DNA of 5,712 bases from an uncultured Anaerolineaceae bacterium (GTDB lineage: Bacteria; Chloroflexota; Anaerolineae; Anaerolineales; Anaerolineaceae): NCBI GenBank assembly GCA_937907495.1, contig CALESS010000280.1:1-5712 (forward strand). Reading direction: 5' to 3'. The notes under the pieces were generated by a model. The model was given only the letters and a program-made list of their open reading frames with translations, ran no database searches and had not been told where the DNA came from. This document shows, piece by piece, positions 1 through 5,712 of the stretch; the stretch's first letter is position 1; every line of letters starts with the position of its first letter. The position numbers and the translations under genes were made by a program.

Positions 1-1
1 C

Positions 2-829
2 ATCTCCGTCCAGACCCTGATGGAGTTGAAGGTTCTCCGCAGCCGGGTCGGCCTCAGCCTGCTTGGCGCCGCCGTGTTTGATGACATCCTCGTCATCCTC
101 TTCCTCTCCATTTTCCTTGCCCTGGCTTCCGGTGCGGGCACTTTCCTTGATATTCTGCTTGTATTTGGCCGCATCCTGCTCTTCCTGGCTCTTTCGGTTT
201 CCTTTGGCCTGTGGGCGCTGCCCTGGTTAAGCCGCCGCATTGCCCGCCTGGATATCAGTTTTGGCCCGCTGACCTTCGCCATCATCATCCTGCTCGTCTT
301 TGGCCTGGCCGCAGAACTCATCGGCGGTATGGCAGCCATTACAGGCTCCTTCCTGGCGGGGTTGATGTTCTCCCGCACCCAGGAGAAGAAAGATATCGAA
401 CCCGGCCTGCGCGCCATCGCCTACAGCCTGTTTGTACCCATATTCTTCATCAACATCGGACTTTCCATCAACCTCCGTGCATTACAGCTCTCAGCTTTAT
501 GGAGCATCCTCTTGATTGTGGTCGTCGCAATCCTCGGAAAAATCGTGGGGGCCGGCGTAGGCGCTTTGCTTTCAAACTTTCCCCGCCGCGAGGCGCTGCA
601 ACTGGGCATTGGCATGGTCTCTCGCGGTGAAGTCGGCCTGATTGTCGCCAATGTCGGCCTAACCGCTGGTTGGCTCAGCAACGATCTCTTTTCCGCCATC
701 GTTGCCATGGTGTTGGTGACCACGCTGCTCACCCCGCTGATGCTGCGGGCGGCTTTCCGCACCAAGCCGCCGGGTCCTTCTGTAAAGCCCCTCCCCTCCC
801 TATCCGATTCCGCCAAGGAGAATGCCTGA
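2..829 (+). CDS. CPA2-family cation/proton antiporter (Kef/NapA-like), 5' end outside window
   Basis: This is the C-terminal 275 residues of a membrane cation/proton antiporter. The reading frame is open to the left edge, so the ATG at 20 is internal: the residues before it (ISVQTL) belong to the conserved TSxSIxVxxLxEL stretch of the family. Visible residues 17-41 form a membrane helix containing the Asp27-Asp28 pair (AVFDDIL). In CPA2 proteins a DD pair marks the ion-binding site and is typical of electrogenic Na+/H+ exchangers. Further hydrophobic helices lie near 52-74, 87-106, 108-124, 141-156, 165-190, 200-222 and 228-250. Family motifs include GSFLAGLMFSRT (115-126), SLFVPIFFINIGLSINL (142-158) and GMVSRGEVGLIVA (204-216). 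The protein ends about 25 residues after the last helix, so it has no TrkA-N/RCK nucleotide-binding tail as KefB/KefC do. It overlaps the PII-like gene downstream by one base. The transported ion (Na+ or K+) cannot be told from this sequence. Confidence 0.9.
   Translation: MSVQTLMELKVLRSRVGLSLLGAAVFDDILVILFLSIFLALASGAGTFLDILLVFGRILLFLALSVSFGLWALPWLSRRIARLDISFGPLTFAIIILLVFGLAAELIGGMAAITGSFLAGLMFSRTQEKKDIEPGLRAIAYSLFVPIFFINIGLSINLRALQLSALWSILLIVVVAILGKIVGAGVGALLSNFPRREALQLGIGMVSRGEVGLIVANVGLTAGWLSNDLFSAIVAMVLVTTLLTPLMLRAAFRTKPPGPSVKPLPSLSDSAKENA
814..819 (+). promoter_or_regulatory. Ribosome binding site of the PII-like gene
   Basis: AAGGAG lies inside the last codons of the antiporter, nine bases before the ATG at 829. 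It fixes the start of the PII-like gene at that ATG, even though the frame stays open further upstream to about 670. It also points to translation of the two genes from one message. Confidence 0.75.
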
Positions 830-1185
830 TGTTTCTAATCCTGTTTGTCCTTCATGATCCAGATAAGTTGGATGACCTGCTCACCGCCTGGGAAGACTCG
901 GGGGTTGGAGGTGTGACCATTTTTCCCAGCACCGGCTTGCGGCGTCACAAAACAAAATCTGCCCTGCGCGATGATTTACCTCTCATCCCCAGCCTTGAGG
1001 ACATCATGGAACACATGGTGAACTTCAACCGCACACTGCTCACGCTGGTCAAAGACCAGGAGATGGTAGATCGCATTCTCCAGGCCACGGAAAGTGTGGT
1101 CGGTAACCTCTCCACACCGAACACTGGCATCATGGCAGTGCTTCCGGTAGCACAAATTTACGGTCTCAACCGCATTGATGACTAA
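829..1185 (+). CDS. Small PII-like (P-II superfamily) signalling protein
   Basis: The 118-residue product has the length and layout of the PII/PII-like ferredoxin-fold family, whose trimers bind small effectors and often act on a partner membrane transporter. A first beta strand (FLILFVLHD, residues 2-10) is followed by a helix (DKLDDLLTAWEDSG) and the second strand GVGGVTIFPSTGL (25-37), which resembles the GVxGxTxxxxxG pattern of PII. The region in the T-loop position (38-55, RRHKTKSALRDDLPLIPS) has no tyrosine, so PII-type uridylylation is unlikely. The end, GNLSTPNTGIMAVLPVAQIYGL (92-113), takes the place of the PII B-loop and last core strand. The start is set by AAGGAG nine bases upstream and overlaps the antiporter stop as TGATG. 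The tight coupling suggests that it regulates the antiporter, as GlnK does AmtB and SbtB does SbtA; that is inference. The exact PII-like subgroup and the ligand are not recognised. Confidence 0.7.
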   Translation: MFLILFVLHDPDKLDDLLTAWEDSGVGGVTIFPSTGLRRHKTKSALRDDLPLIPSLEDIMEHMVNFNRTLLTLVKDQEMVDRILQATESVVGNLSTPNTGIMAVLPVAQIYGLNRIDD

Positions 1186-2347
1186 AACCCGCAAAGTTCT
1201 GGCGGTGGATATCGGCACCGGCACCCAGGATATCTACCTCTACGATTCCCGCCAGGATCTGGAAAACGGATTTAAACTTATTCTGCCCTCTCCGACCATG
1301 ATTATCTTCCGCCGGTTGCAGCAGGCAACAGCCCGCCGCCAGCCGATTCTACTCACTGGACGGTTGATGGGGGGTGGTCCAAGTTCCTGGGGGGCCGAAG
1401 CCCATCTGAAGGCTGGTTTGCCGCTTTTTGCCACACCCGCCGCGGCCCTCTCCTTCAATGACGATCTCTCCATCGTTCAAGAGATGGGCGTGAAAATACT
1501 TGCCGAAGAAGAAGTTGCCCGCCTGCCCGCCGATATTTGCACCATTGAACTGGGCGATTTCAATTTTCCCGCCATCCAGCGCGCCTTTATGGAATTCGGC
1601 ATTCGGCTGGATACCCTGGATGCAATCGCCGTTGCCGTGTTTGATCACGGCGCCGCCCCGCTCGATGTTTCGGACCGCCAATTCCGTTTCGATTACCTCG
1701 ATCAGCGCATCCGCCAGGCCAATTGCCTGAGCGCTTTTGCCTATCCTTCCACAGCCATCCCGCCTATCCTCACCCGCCTGCAGGCCGTTGCGGATTCCGC
1801 CCCCGCCCTGCCCTGCCCCTTAATCGTGATGGATACCGCTCCGGCAGCTGTTCTGGGCGCCACCTTTGATCCCTGGGTACAAAACCTTCCCCGTAAGCTC
1901 ATTGCCAATATTGGCAACTTCCACACCCTCGCCTTCCGACTCGGTCCGCAGGGCATTGAAGGTGTCTTCGAGCATCACACGGGTCTGCTGGATCAGCAAA
2001 AGCTTGAATCGCTGCTCATTTCGCTCGCCAATGGTAACTTAACGCATGCGGATGTGTTTAATCATCACGGGCACGGGGCGCTGATTTATTCCAGCACCCC
2101 CCTGCCCCTGGATGGTTCCCCAACCAACCTGGTGGTAACCGGCCCCCGGCGCGGCATGTTGTCCAGTTCTCCACTCCGGCCCTACTTTTCCGCCCCGTTT
2201 GGTGATATGATGATCACCGGTTGTTTTGGTCTGCTGGCTGCCGCAGCCGATCTGCTCCCCGAACTTCAGCCGGAAATTTCATCCTCGCTCGCCGGAAAAG
2301 GCGGCTCGGGTACCCCTCCCTGGGAATTGTTTGAACCAGTCACTTGA
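1178..2347 (+). CDS. DUF1786 (COG4012) family protein, predicted ASKHA-type ATP-binding protein
   Basis: This 389-residue protein belongs to DUF1786, a family of unknown function sometimes labelled 'pyruvate formate-lyase activating enzyme related'; it lacks the CxxxCxxC motif of radical-SAM activases, so that name should not be used. It shows actin/Hsp70/sugar-kinase-like nucleotide-site motifs: a phosphate-1 loop VLAVDIGTGTQD (7-18), a phosphate-2-like ANIGNFHTLAFRL (243-255) and an adenosine-site-like GDMMITGCFGLLAA (342-355). His-rich stretches FEHHTG (264-269) and NHHGHG (295-300), VFDHGAAP (154-161) and VVTGPRRG (319-326) are likely further conserved sites. I chose ATG 1178; a TTG just before it at 1175 is the alternative. 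No clear Shine-Dalgarno sequence is seen. The start overlaps the PII-like gene by eight bases, so translation probably depends on coupling. Substrate and role are unknown. No membrane segment or signal peptide is apparent. Confidence 0.85.
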   Translation: MTKTRKVLAVDIGTGTQDIYLYDSRQDLENGFKLILPSPTMIIFRRLQQATARRQPILLTGRLMGGGPSSWGAEAHLKAGLPLFATPAAALSFNDDLSIVQEMGVKILAEEEVARLPADICTIELGDFNFPAIQRAFMEFGIRLDTLDAIAVAVFDHGAAPLDVSDRQFRFDYLDQRIRQANCLSAFAYPSTAIPPILTRLQAVADSAPALPCPLIVMDTAPAAVLGATFDPWVQNLPRKLIANIGNFHTLAFRLGPQGIEGVFEHHTGLLDQQKLESLLISLANGNLTHADVFNHHGHGALIYSSTPLPLDGSPTNLVVTGPRRGMLSSSPLRPYFSAPFGDMMITGCFGLLAAAADLLPELQPEISSSLAGKGGSGTPPWELFEPVT

Positions 2348-2371
2348 CAATATCCCCAGGCTCGTTAAAAT
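2344..2371 (+). promoter_or_regulatory. Predicted sigma70-type promoter for the acyl carrier protein gene
   Basis: A perfect -35 box TTGACA (2344-2349) is followed, 16 bases on, by TAAAAT (2366-2371), which matches the -10 consensus at five of six positions. The -35 box overlaps the stop codon of the DUF1786 gene (TGA, 2345-2347). Transcription would start near 2378, giving a leader of about 30 bases to the ATG at 2408. It would let the carrier protein be expressed separately from the upstream operon. This is a motif match only. Confidence 0.6.
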
Positions 2372-2394
2372 TCACTTATCTTCAGCAGGATTTA

Positions 2395-2401
2395 CAGGAG
2401 G
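2395..2401 (+). promoter_or_regulatory. Strong ribosome binding site of the acyl carrier protein gene
   Basis: CAGGAGG lies six bases before the ATG at 2408 and is the best plus-strand Shine-Dalgarno match in the window. That fits a highly translated small protein and fixes the start of the gene. Confidence 0.8.
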
Positions 2402-2407
2402 TTTTTC

Positions 2408-2647
2408 ATGGATACGTTTGAGAGTGTAAAAGAAGTCATTGCAGAGGTTATGAAGCTCAAACCAGAAGATTTGGCGAAGGTCACCCTGGAATCCAGGTTT
2501 GTTGAAGATCTGGAAGCCGATTCGATGGACCAGTTCTTTTTGATTGATGGCATTAGCGAAAAGTTTTCCCTGACCATCTCCGATGAAAACGCCCGCAATA
2601 TCAAAACCGTTGGCGATGCCGTACGGCTGATAGATCAGGCGAAATAG
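2408..2647 (+). CDS. Acyl carrier protein
   Basis: The 79-residue protein is an acidic, helical acyl carrier protein of the usual length. The family motif D-S-(L/M) is present as DLEADSMDQF (residues 34-43), so Ser39 should carry the 4'-phosphopantetheine arm that holds acyl chains as thioesters. Helix I is near residues 3-16, helix II starts at Ser39 (SMDQFFLIDGISEKF) and the last helix is TVGDAVRLIDQA. Fatty-acid synthesis ACPs usually read DSLD and continue with ELVMALEEEF. Here the sequence is DSMD followed by FFLIDGISEKF, so it could be either the housekeeping AcpP or a specialised carrier. No fab, polyketide or phosphopantetheinyl transferase gene is in view. It has its own predicted promoter and a strong ribosome binding site and is followed by a terminator hairpin, so it may be a single-gene transcript. 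I leave out the symbol acpP because a second ACP elsewhere cannot be excluded. Confidence 0.93.
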   Translation: MDTFESVKEVIAEVMKLKPEDLAKVTLESRFVEDLEADSMDQFFLIDGISEKFSLTISDENARNIKTVGDAVRLIDQAK

Positions 2648-2665
2648 TTAATTTGGGTTACCAAC

Positions 2666-2695
2666 AAAAACCGGGCTGCTTGCCCGGTTCTTTTG
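2666..2695. terminator. Bidirectional Rho-independent terminator between ACP and sucD
   Basis: A perfect 8-bp stem, AACCGGGC (2669-2676) and GCCCGGTT (2682-2689), closes a five-base loop. On the plus strand it is followed by TTCTTTTGTT, ending the ACP transcript. On the minus strand the stem runs into GGTTTTTG, ending the sucCD transcript 11 bases after the sucD stop codon. The placement between convergent genes fits a shared terminator. Confidence 0.85.
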
Positions 2696-2700
2696 TTCCT

Positions 2701-3570
2701 CTAGCGTTTCAGCAGCCCGGGGATCTCCTCCGGGTGCCGAGCCACCCGCACACCAGATGCTTCCAGTTTGCGGATTTTTTCCATCGCTGAACCCGAACTG
2801 CCTTCAATAATGGCCCCCGCATGACCCATCCGCTTCCCCGGCGGGGCCGTTTGCCCGGCGATGAAGCTGACGACAGGTTTGGTCATGCGGGTAGAGATGA
2901 ATTCTGCCGCCCGCTCTTCATCGTTCCCGCCAATCTCGCCGATCAAAGCCACTTGATCCGTATGCGGATCGCTTTCAAACATTTCCAGGATATCCAAAAA
3001 GCTCGTCCCGTTCACCGGGTCACCGCCGATGCCCACGCAGGTGCTGCAGCCCAGGCCGCTCTTTTTCAGCGCGTACATCACCTCATAGGTCAGCGTCCCG
3101 CTGCGGGAAACCACCCCCACATTCCCCGCCATCGCAATCGAACCGGGGATAATGCCTGCCTTGGCCTCACCCGGGGTCAGCAATCCGGGGCAATTCGGAC
3201 CAATCAGCCGCACATTCAAGCCGCTCAAATAGGTCTGCACCCGCATCATATCGGAGACCGGCACACCTTCGGTGATACAAATGATGAGCGAAATGCCGCT
3301 GTCAGCGGCCTCAAAAATGGCATCTGCCGCCACCTTGGCGGGCACAAAAATTACACTGGTATTTGCCCCGGTGGATTCCACTGCCACCCGCACACAATCA
3401 AAAACCGGCAACTTGCCATTCAAAACCCATTCTCCCCCTTTGCCTGGCGTCACCCCCCCGACCACCGTCCCTGGAGCATAAGAATACATCTGCTGGGTGT
3501 GGAACAACCCCTCGTGACCTGTAATGCCTTGCACCAACAGCCGGGTGGATTTATTGATCAATATGCTCAT
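2701..3570 (-). CDS. sucD: Succinyl-CoA synthetase (succinate-CoA ligase, ADP-forming) alpha subunit
   Basis: SucD is the alpha subunit of the cytoplasmic enzyme that interconverts succinyl-CoA and succinate while making or using ATP in the TCA cycle; with SucC it forms the active ligase. The 289-residue length equals that of the E. coli protein. The N-terminal CoA-binding Rossmann domain shows [16 protein letters not shown] (13-28) and GGVTPGKGG (38-46). [12 protein letters not shown] (124-135) and [12 protein letters not shown] (152-163) follow, and the ligase domain holds [10 protein letters not shown] (210-219) and [19 protein letters not shown] (236-254). His250 in MGHAG is the expected phosphohistidine. 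The ATG at 3570 is preceded by GGGGAGG six bases upstream and overlaps the sucC stop as ATGA, so the two subunits are translationally coupled. A terminator follows directly. Nothing looks truncated or mutated. Confidence 0.98.
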   Translation of the reverse strand: MSILINKSTRLLVQGITGHEGLFHTQQMYSYAPGTVVGGVTPGKGGEWVLNGKLPVFDCVRVAVESTGANTSVIFVPAKVAADAIFEAADSGISLIICITEGVPVSDMMRVQTYLSGLNVRLIGPNCPGLLTPGEAKAGIIPGSIAMAGNVGVVSRSGTLTYEVMYALKKSGLGCSTCVGIGGDPVNGTSFLDILEMFESDPHTDQVALIGEIGGNDEERAAEFISTRMTKPVVSFIAGQTAPPGKRMGHAGAIIEGSSGSAMEKIRKLEASGVRVARHPEEIPGLLKR

Positions 3571-4709
3571 GATTGGCCTCCCCGGGCAAGGGTCACAATT
3601 TTTTCCGCCGCGTCCAACAAGGTATCCGCCGTGGTCATGTTGGCATCCGCCAACAGCTTCAACCCCTCCTCGGCGTTCGTGCCCACCAGCCGCACCACCA
3701 TCGGAACTTTGGGCTTCACCTCCGCCATCGCCGTCAAGATTCCCCGTGCCACCTCGTCACAGCGGGTGATGCCGCCAAAAATGTTGATTAAGACTCCCCG
3801 GACGTTTGGGTCTTGCAGGATAATCCGGAAGGCCGCGGCTACTTTTTTTGTTTCTTTACCGCCGCCGATATCCAGAAAGTTGGCAGGTTCTCCGCCATTC
3901 AATTTGATGATATCCGTAGTCGCCATTGCCAACCCGGCCCCATTGACCATGCAGCCAATCTGTCCATCCAGCTTGATATAGGTCAATCCGTATTTGCGGG
4001 CTTCGATCTCCGCCGGGGCTTCGATATCCAGGTCGCGAATCTCCACCAGATCCGGGTGGCGGAACAGGGCGCTATCATCCAGGATCATTTTGCCATCCAG
4101 CGCCAGAAACTTCCCCTCCGTGGTCACAACCAGCGGATTGATTTCAGCCAGTGTGGCGTCCGTTGCCACAAAGACTTTCCATAAATTCAGCGCAACCTCG
4201 CCAAATTGCCGCCACAGGCTGCGCTTCAACTCAATCCCTGCCGCAATATCCCGCACCTGGTAATCCCGCAGGCCAATGAGCGGGTTAATCAACATCTTGA
4301 AAATCAATTCAGGATGTTGGATGGCTGTCTCTTCGATATCCACCCCCCCGGCGGAGGAGGCCATAAGCACCGGTCGGCGTTCCGTCCGGTCGTTGGTGAT
4401 CGCCAGGTACACCTCCTGCTGGATGTTGACCATCTCATCCACCAGCACCCGCCGTACCGGCAAGCCCTTTAATTCCATCCCCAACAAAATTGTCGCCAGT
4501 TCCTCGGCTTCTTTGGGGCTTTTCGCCAGGCGGATGCCCCCCGCTTTCCCCCGGCCTCCAACCAGAACCTGTGCCTTGATCACCGCCCGACCGCCCACGT
4601 CTTCAGCAATCTGCTTGGCTTCATGTGCGGTGGATATCACCCGGCCCCTCGGAATCGGGATGCCATAATTTGCAAACAAACTTTTGGATTGGTATTCGTG
4701 AAGTTTCAT
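3567..4709 (-). CDS. sucC: Succinyl-CoA synthetase (succinate-CoA ligase, ADP-forming) beta subunit
   Basis: SucC carries the ATP-grasp nucleotide site and the succinate site of succinyl-CoA synthetase. The 380 residues are close to the 388 of E. coli SucC. It starts with the typical [18 protein letters not shown]. The ATP-grasp domain shows [14 protein letters not shown] (45-58), EINPL (189-193) and [10 protein letters not shown] (203-212). The C-terminal ligase domain shows [13 protein letters not shown] (254-266), NFLDIGGG (277-284), [14 protein letters not shown] (308-321) and [11 protein letters not shown] (339-349). Pro20 is the same as in ATP-using E. coli SucC, which hints at ATP preference, but nucleotide use is not proved by that. 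The ATG at 4709 aligns with the family start; its ribosome binding site is weak (GGGG seven bases upstream). It is first in a two-gene operon with sucD, behind an extended -10 promoter. Confidence 0.98.
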   Translation of the reverse strand: MKLHEYQSKSLFANYGIPIPRGRVISTAHEAKQIAEDVGGRAVIKAQVLVGGRGKAGGIRLAKSPKEAEELATILLGMELKGLPVRRVLVDEMVNIQQEVYLAITNDRTERRPVLMASSAGGVDIEETAIQHPELIFKMLINPLIGLRDYQVRDIAAGIELKRSLWRQFGEVALNLWKVFVATDATLAEINPLVVTTEGKFLALDGKMILDDSALFRHPDLVEIRDLDIEAPAEIEARKYGLTYIKLDGQIGCMVNGAGLAMATTDIIKLNGGEPANFLDIGGGKETKKVAAAFRIILQDPNVRGVLINIFGGITRCDEVARGILTAMAEVKPKVPMVVRLVGTNAEEGLKLLADANMTTADTLLDAAEKIVTLARGGQS

Positions 4710-4754
4710 TCAGCAACCCCATTCGTAGATGGATTAGGCTGCAATTGCCAGATA

Positions 4755-4763
4755 ATTATAACA
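4755..4763 (-). promoter_or_regulatory. Extended -10 promoter of sucCD
   Basis: Read on the minus strand, 4763-4755 spells TGTTATAAT, a perfect extended -10 element (TGn plus TATAAT). The sequence 17 bases upstream (CCGGGC) does not resemble a -35 box and lies inside the hairpin of the preceding terminator; extended -10 promoters can work without a -35. Transcription would start near 4749, giving a leader of about 40 bases before the sucC ATG. Confidence 0.6.
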
Positions 4764-4768
4764 TGAGC

Positions 4769-4803
4769 AGAAAAACAGCCCGGTGATGATTCACCGGGCT
4801 GTT
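4769..4803 (-). terminator. Rho-independent terminator of the SPFH gene
   Basis: On the minus strand a 13-bp perfect stem, AACAGCCCGGTGA (4803-4791), a four-base loop ATCA, and TCACCGGGCTGTT (4786-4774) run into TTTTT (4775-4771). It begins about 30 bases after the stop codon of the SPFH gene and should isolate that gene from sucCD. Confidence 0.88.
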
Positions 4804-4832
4804 GGTTATCGGGCTTTTTTTTCTGAACGGGC

Positions 4833-5712
4833 TTAACCCTTCAAGAATTCTTCCAGGGCTTCCTTGCTGATGCGGTAGGCATTGCCAATCTTGCGGGCTT
4901 TCAAATCACCTGCCTGAATGGCAGCCACAATATCCTCTTCCGAAACCTTCAATACCGCTGCCGCTTCCGCAGGGGTCATCACTGAGGGGGTACCGGCAGC
5001 CGCACCGGCTGCCGCACCGCCTGCGACTGCCCCGCCCTGGGAAGACTGTTGCTGCCCCTGGTTGCCGGTCATCCCGCTCAACGAAGAGGAGATCACATTG
5101 CCAATTCCCATGCCTGCGCCGATGCCAGCCGTCAGGCCTGCACCGCCGCTGGGGTTCTGGGCAGCTTCCCGCAGGGCATCTGCCGCCTGAAGTTGGGTGT
5201 AGGTCTGCATATCCAGCATACCCATCGCCCGCAGTTCTTCCGCAGATTTCTCCGAAGGCTTCAGGTTGCCAATGTAGAAGCTCTTCAGCACCAGGCCGAT
5301 CGCCGCAAAGTCATCCTGAGCTTTGGCCCGCACACCTGCACCCAGTTCTTCCGTCAGGGCCAGCAGTTGCACCACGCTGTGCTTGGCCGCCGTCTCAGAG
5401 AGCAAATCCTGCAGCTTGGAAAGCAACATCATCCGCAGGCGGTTCTCAATTTCCATCGTGCGGTACACACCCGCCGCGCCTACAATCTGGGTCACGAACT
5501 GTTGGGCATCAGCCACTGCAAAGGAGTAGGTGCCAAAGCCTTGCATCAACGCCACACCCAGGCCCATGCCCGGATTGCTGATGATGATTGGCTGCGGGGT
5601 TCCCCACTTGCGGTCCGCAAATTCCTTCATTGAAACGTAATACACCTCGGCGGTGAAGGGCGTGCGGTCGTTGAAGGCTTTGCCAACCAGGTCAATCAGC
5701 AGGGGAATGTTG
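4833..5712 (-). CDS. SPFH-domain protein (YdjI/virion-core-like) with C-terminal excisionase-type HTH, N-terminus outside window
   Basis: The frame is open to the right edge, so 292 C-terminal residues are visible; a GTG at 5645 is not the start because family sequence continues upstream (LVGKAFNDRTPFTAEVYYV). Residues 1 to about 150 are the SPFH (stomatin/prohibitin/flotillin/HflK-like) domain of the YdjI group: RTPFTAEVYYVSMKEFADRK (16-35), WGTPQPIII (36-44) and FAAIGLVLKSFYIGNLKPS (135-153). Residues 154-185 are a charged and helical stretch. Residues 186-243 are a low-complexity Gly/Ala/Gln/Ser linker. Residues 244-292 (MTPAEAAAVLKVSEEDIVAAIQAGDLK..., ending EALEEFLKG) match a MerR/excisionase-type helix-turn-helix (HTH_17). 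Members of this group often end in a zinc ribbon instead; no Cys is visible here. The function is unknown: SPFH proteins scaffold membrane or self-assembling complexes, and the HTH may bind DNA or act as a protein-binding module. No transmembrane segment is seen in the visible part. A strong terminator follows. Confidence 0.87.
   Translation of the reverse strand, partial: NIPLLIDLVGKAFNDRTPFTAEVYYVSMKEFADRKWGTPQPIIISNPGMGLGVALMQGFGTYSFAVADAQQFVTQIVGAAGVYRTMEIENRLRMMLLSKLQDLLSETAAKHSVVQLLALTEELGAGVRAKAQDDFAAIGLVLKSFYIGNLKPSEKSAEELRAMGMLDMQTYTQLQAADALREAAQNPSGGAGLTAGIGAGMGIGNVISSSLSGMTGNQGQQQSSQGGAVAGGAAAGAAAGTPSVMTPAEAAAVLKVSEEDIVAAIQAGDLKARKIGNAYRISKEALEEFLKG

Noticed and set aside
20..22. 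ATG at 20 as the true start of the antiporter
   Set aside because: The frame is open to the edge and the preceding codons encode conserved family sequence, so the gene starts upstream of the window.
670..828. N-terminal extension of the PII-like gene back to 670
   Set aside because: It would overlap the antiporter by 160 bases and read as low-complexity out-of-frame sequence. The AAGGAG before 829 and the beta-strand start FLILFVLHD support the later ATG.
1178..2347. Pyruvate formate-lyase activating enzyme (a label used for this family)
   Set aside because: There is no CxxxCxxC radical-SAM motif; the visible motifs are ASKHA-type nucleotide-binding ones.
2821..3981. Long plus-strand open frame of 386 codons opposite sucD and sucC
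   Set aside because: It is antisense to two genes with complete catalytic motifs. Its translation is rich in His, Pro and Arg with no recognisable domain, as expected from a GC-rich shadow frame.
4777..4822. Alternative plus-strand hairpin AGCCCG (4777-4782) with CGGGCT (4810-4815) before a run of eight T
   Set aside because: No plus-strand gene leads into it, the stem is only six pairs with a long loop, and it competes with the much stronger 13-bp minus-strand terminator. The repeated AGCCCG may be chance.
4994..5014. Perfect 9-bp inverted repeat with a three-base loop (CGGCAGCCG / CGGCTGCCG)
   Set aside because: It lies within the Ala/Gly-rich linker of the SPFH gene and is most simply explained by runs of GCN alanine codons.
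5049..5633. Plus-strand open frame of 194 codons opposite the SPFH gene
   Set aside because: It is a shadow of the SPFH coding strand, with compositionally odd sequence and no ribosome binding site or family motif.

Overview
The window looks like a compact bacterial chromosome segment of moderately high GC with two blocks of genes facing each other. I infer a Chloroflexota (Anaerolineae-like) organism. The reasons are the standalone DUF1786 protein, the SPFH protein ending in an excisionase-type helix-turn-helix, and the general protein flavour. This placement comes from recognition, not from a search, and is tentative. No tRNA, rRNA, CRISPR array, insertion sequence or other mobile element is visible, and no gene-free stretch reaches 300 bases.

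Left block, plus strand (1-2647). The 3' part of a CPA2-family (Kef/NapA-like) cation/proton antiporter runs in from the left edge. It overlaps by one base the start of a small PII-like protein. That gene in turn overlaps by eight bases a DUF1786 protein with actin/Hsp70/sugar-kinase-like (ASKHA) nucleotide-binding motifs. These three look like one translationally coupled operon: a transporter, a probable small signalling partner and a predicted ATP-binding protein of unknown role. An acyl carrier protein gene follows after 60 bases. It has its own strong ribosome binding site and a good sigma70-type promoter whose -35 box overlaps the DUF1786 stop codon, so it can be expressed independently.

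Centre. A near-perfect hairpin with T-runs on both sides (about 2666-2695) separates the acyl carrier protein from the convergent minus-strand genes and should terminate transcription from both directions.

Right block, minus strand (2701-5712). sucC and sucD encode the beta and alpha subunits of succinyl-CoA synthetase, overlap by four bases and carry all the catalytic motifs I looked for. Upstream of sucC is an extended -10 promoter, immediately preceded by the Rho-independent terminator of the next gene. That gene is an SPFH-domain (YdjI/virion-core-like) protein running off the right edge, with an Ala/Gly-rich linker and a C-terminal excisionase/MerR-type helix-turn-helix.

Most of the window is ordinary. 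The parts most worth a second look are the antiporter / PII-like / DUF1786 cassette, which may be a ligand-regulated ion transport unit, and the SPFH-helix-turn-helix fusion.
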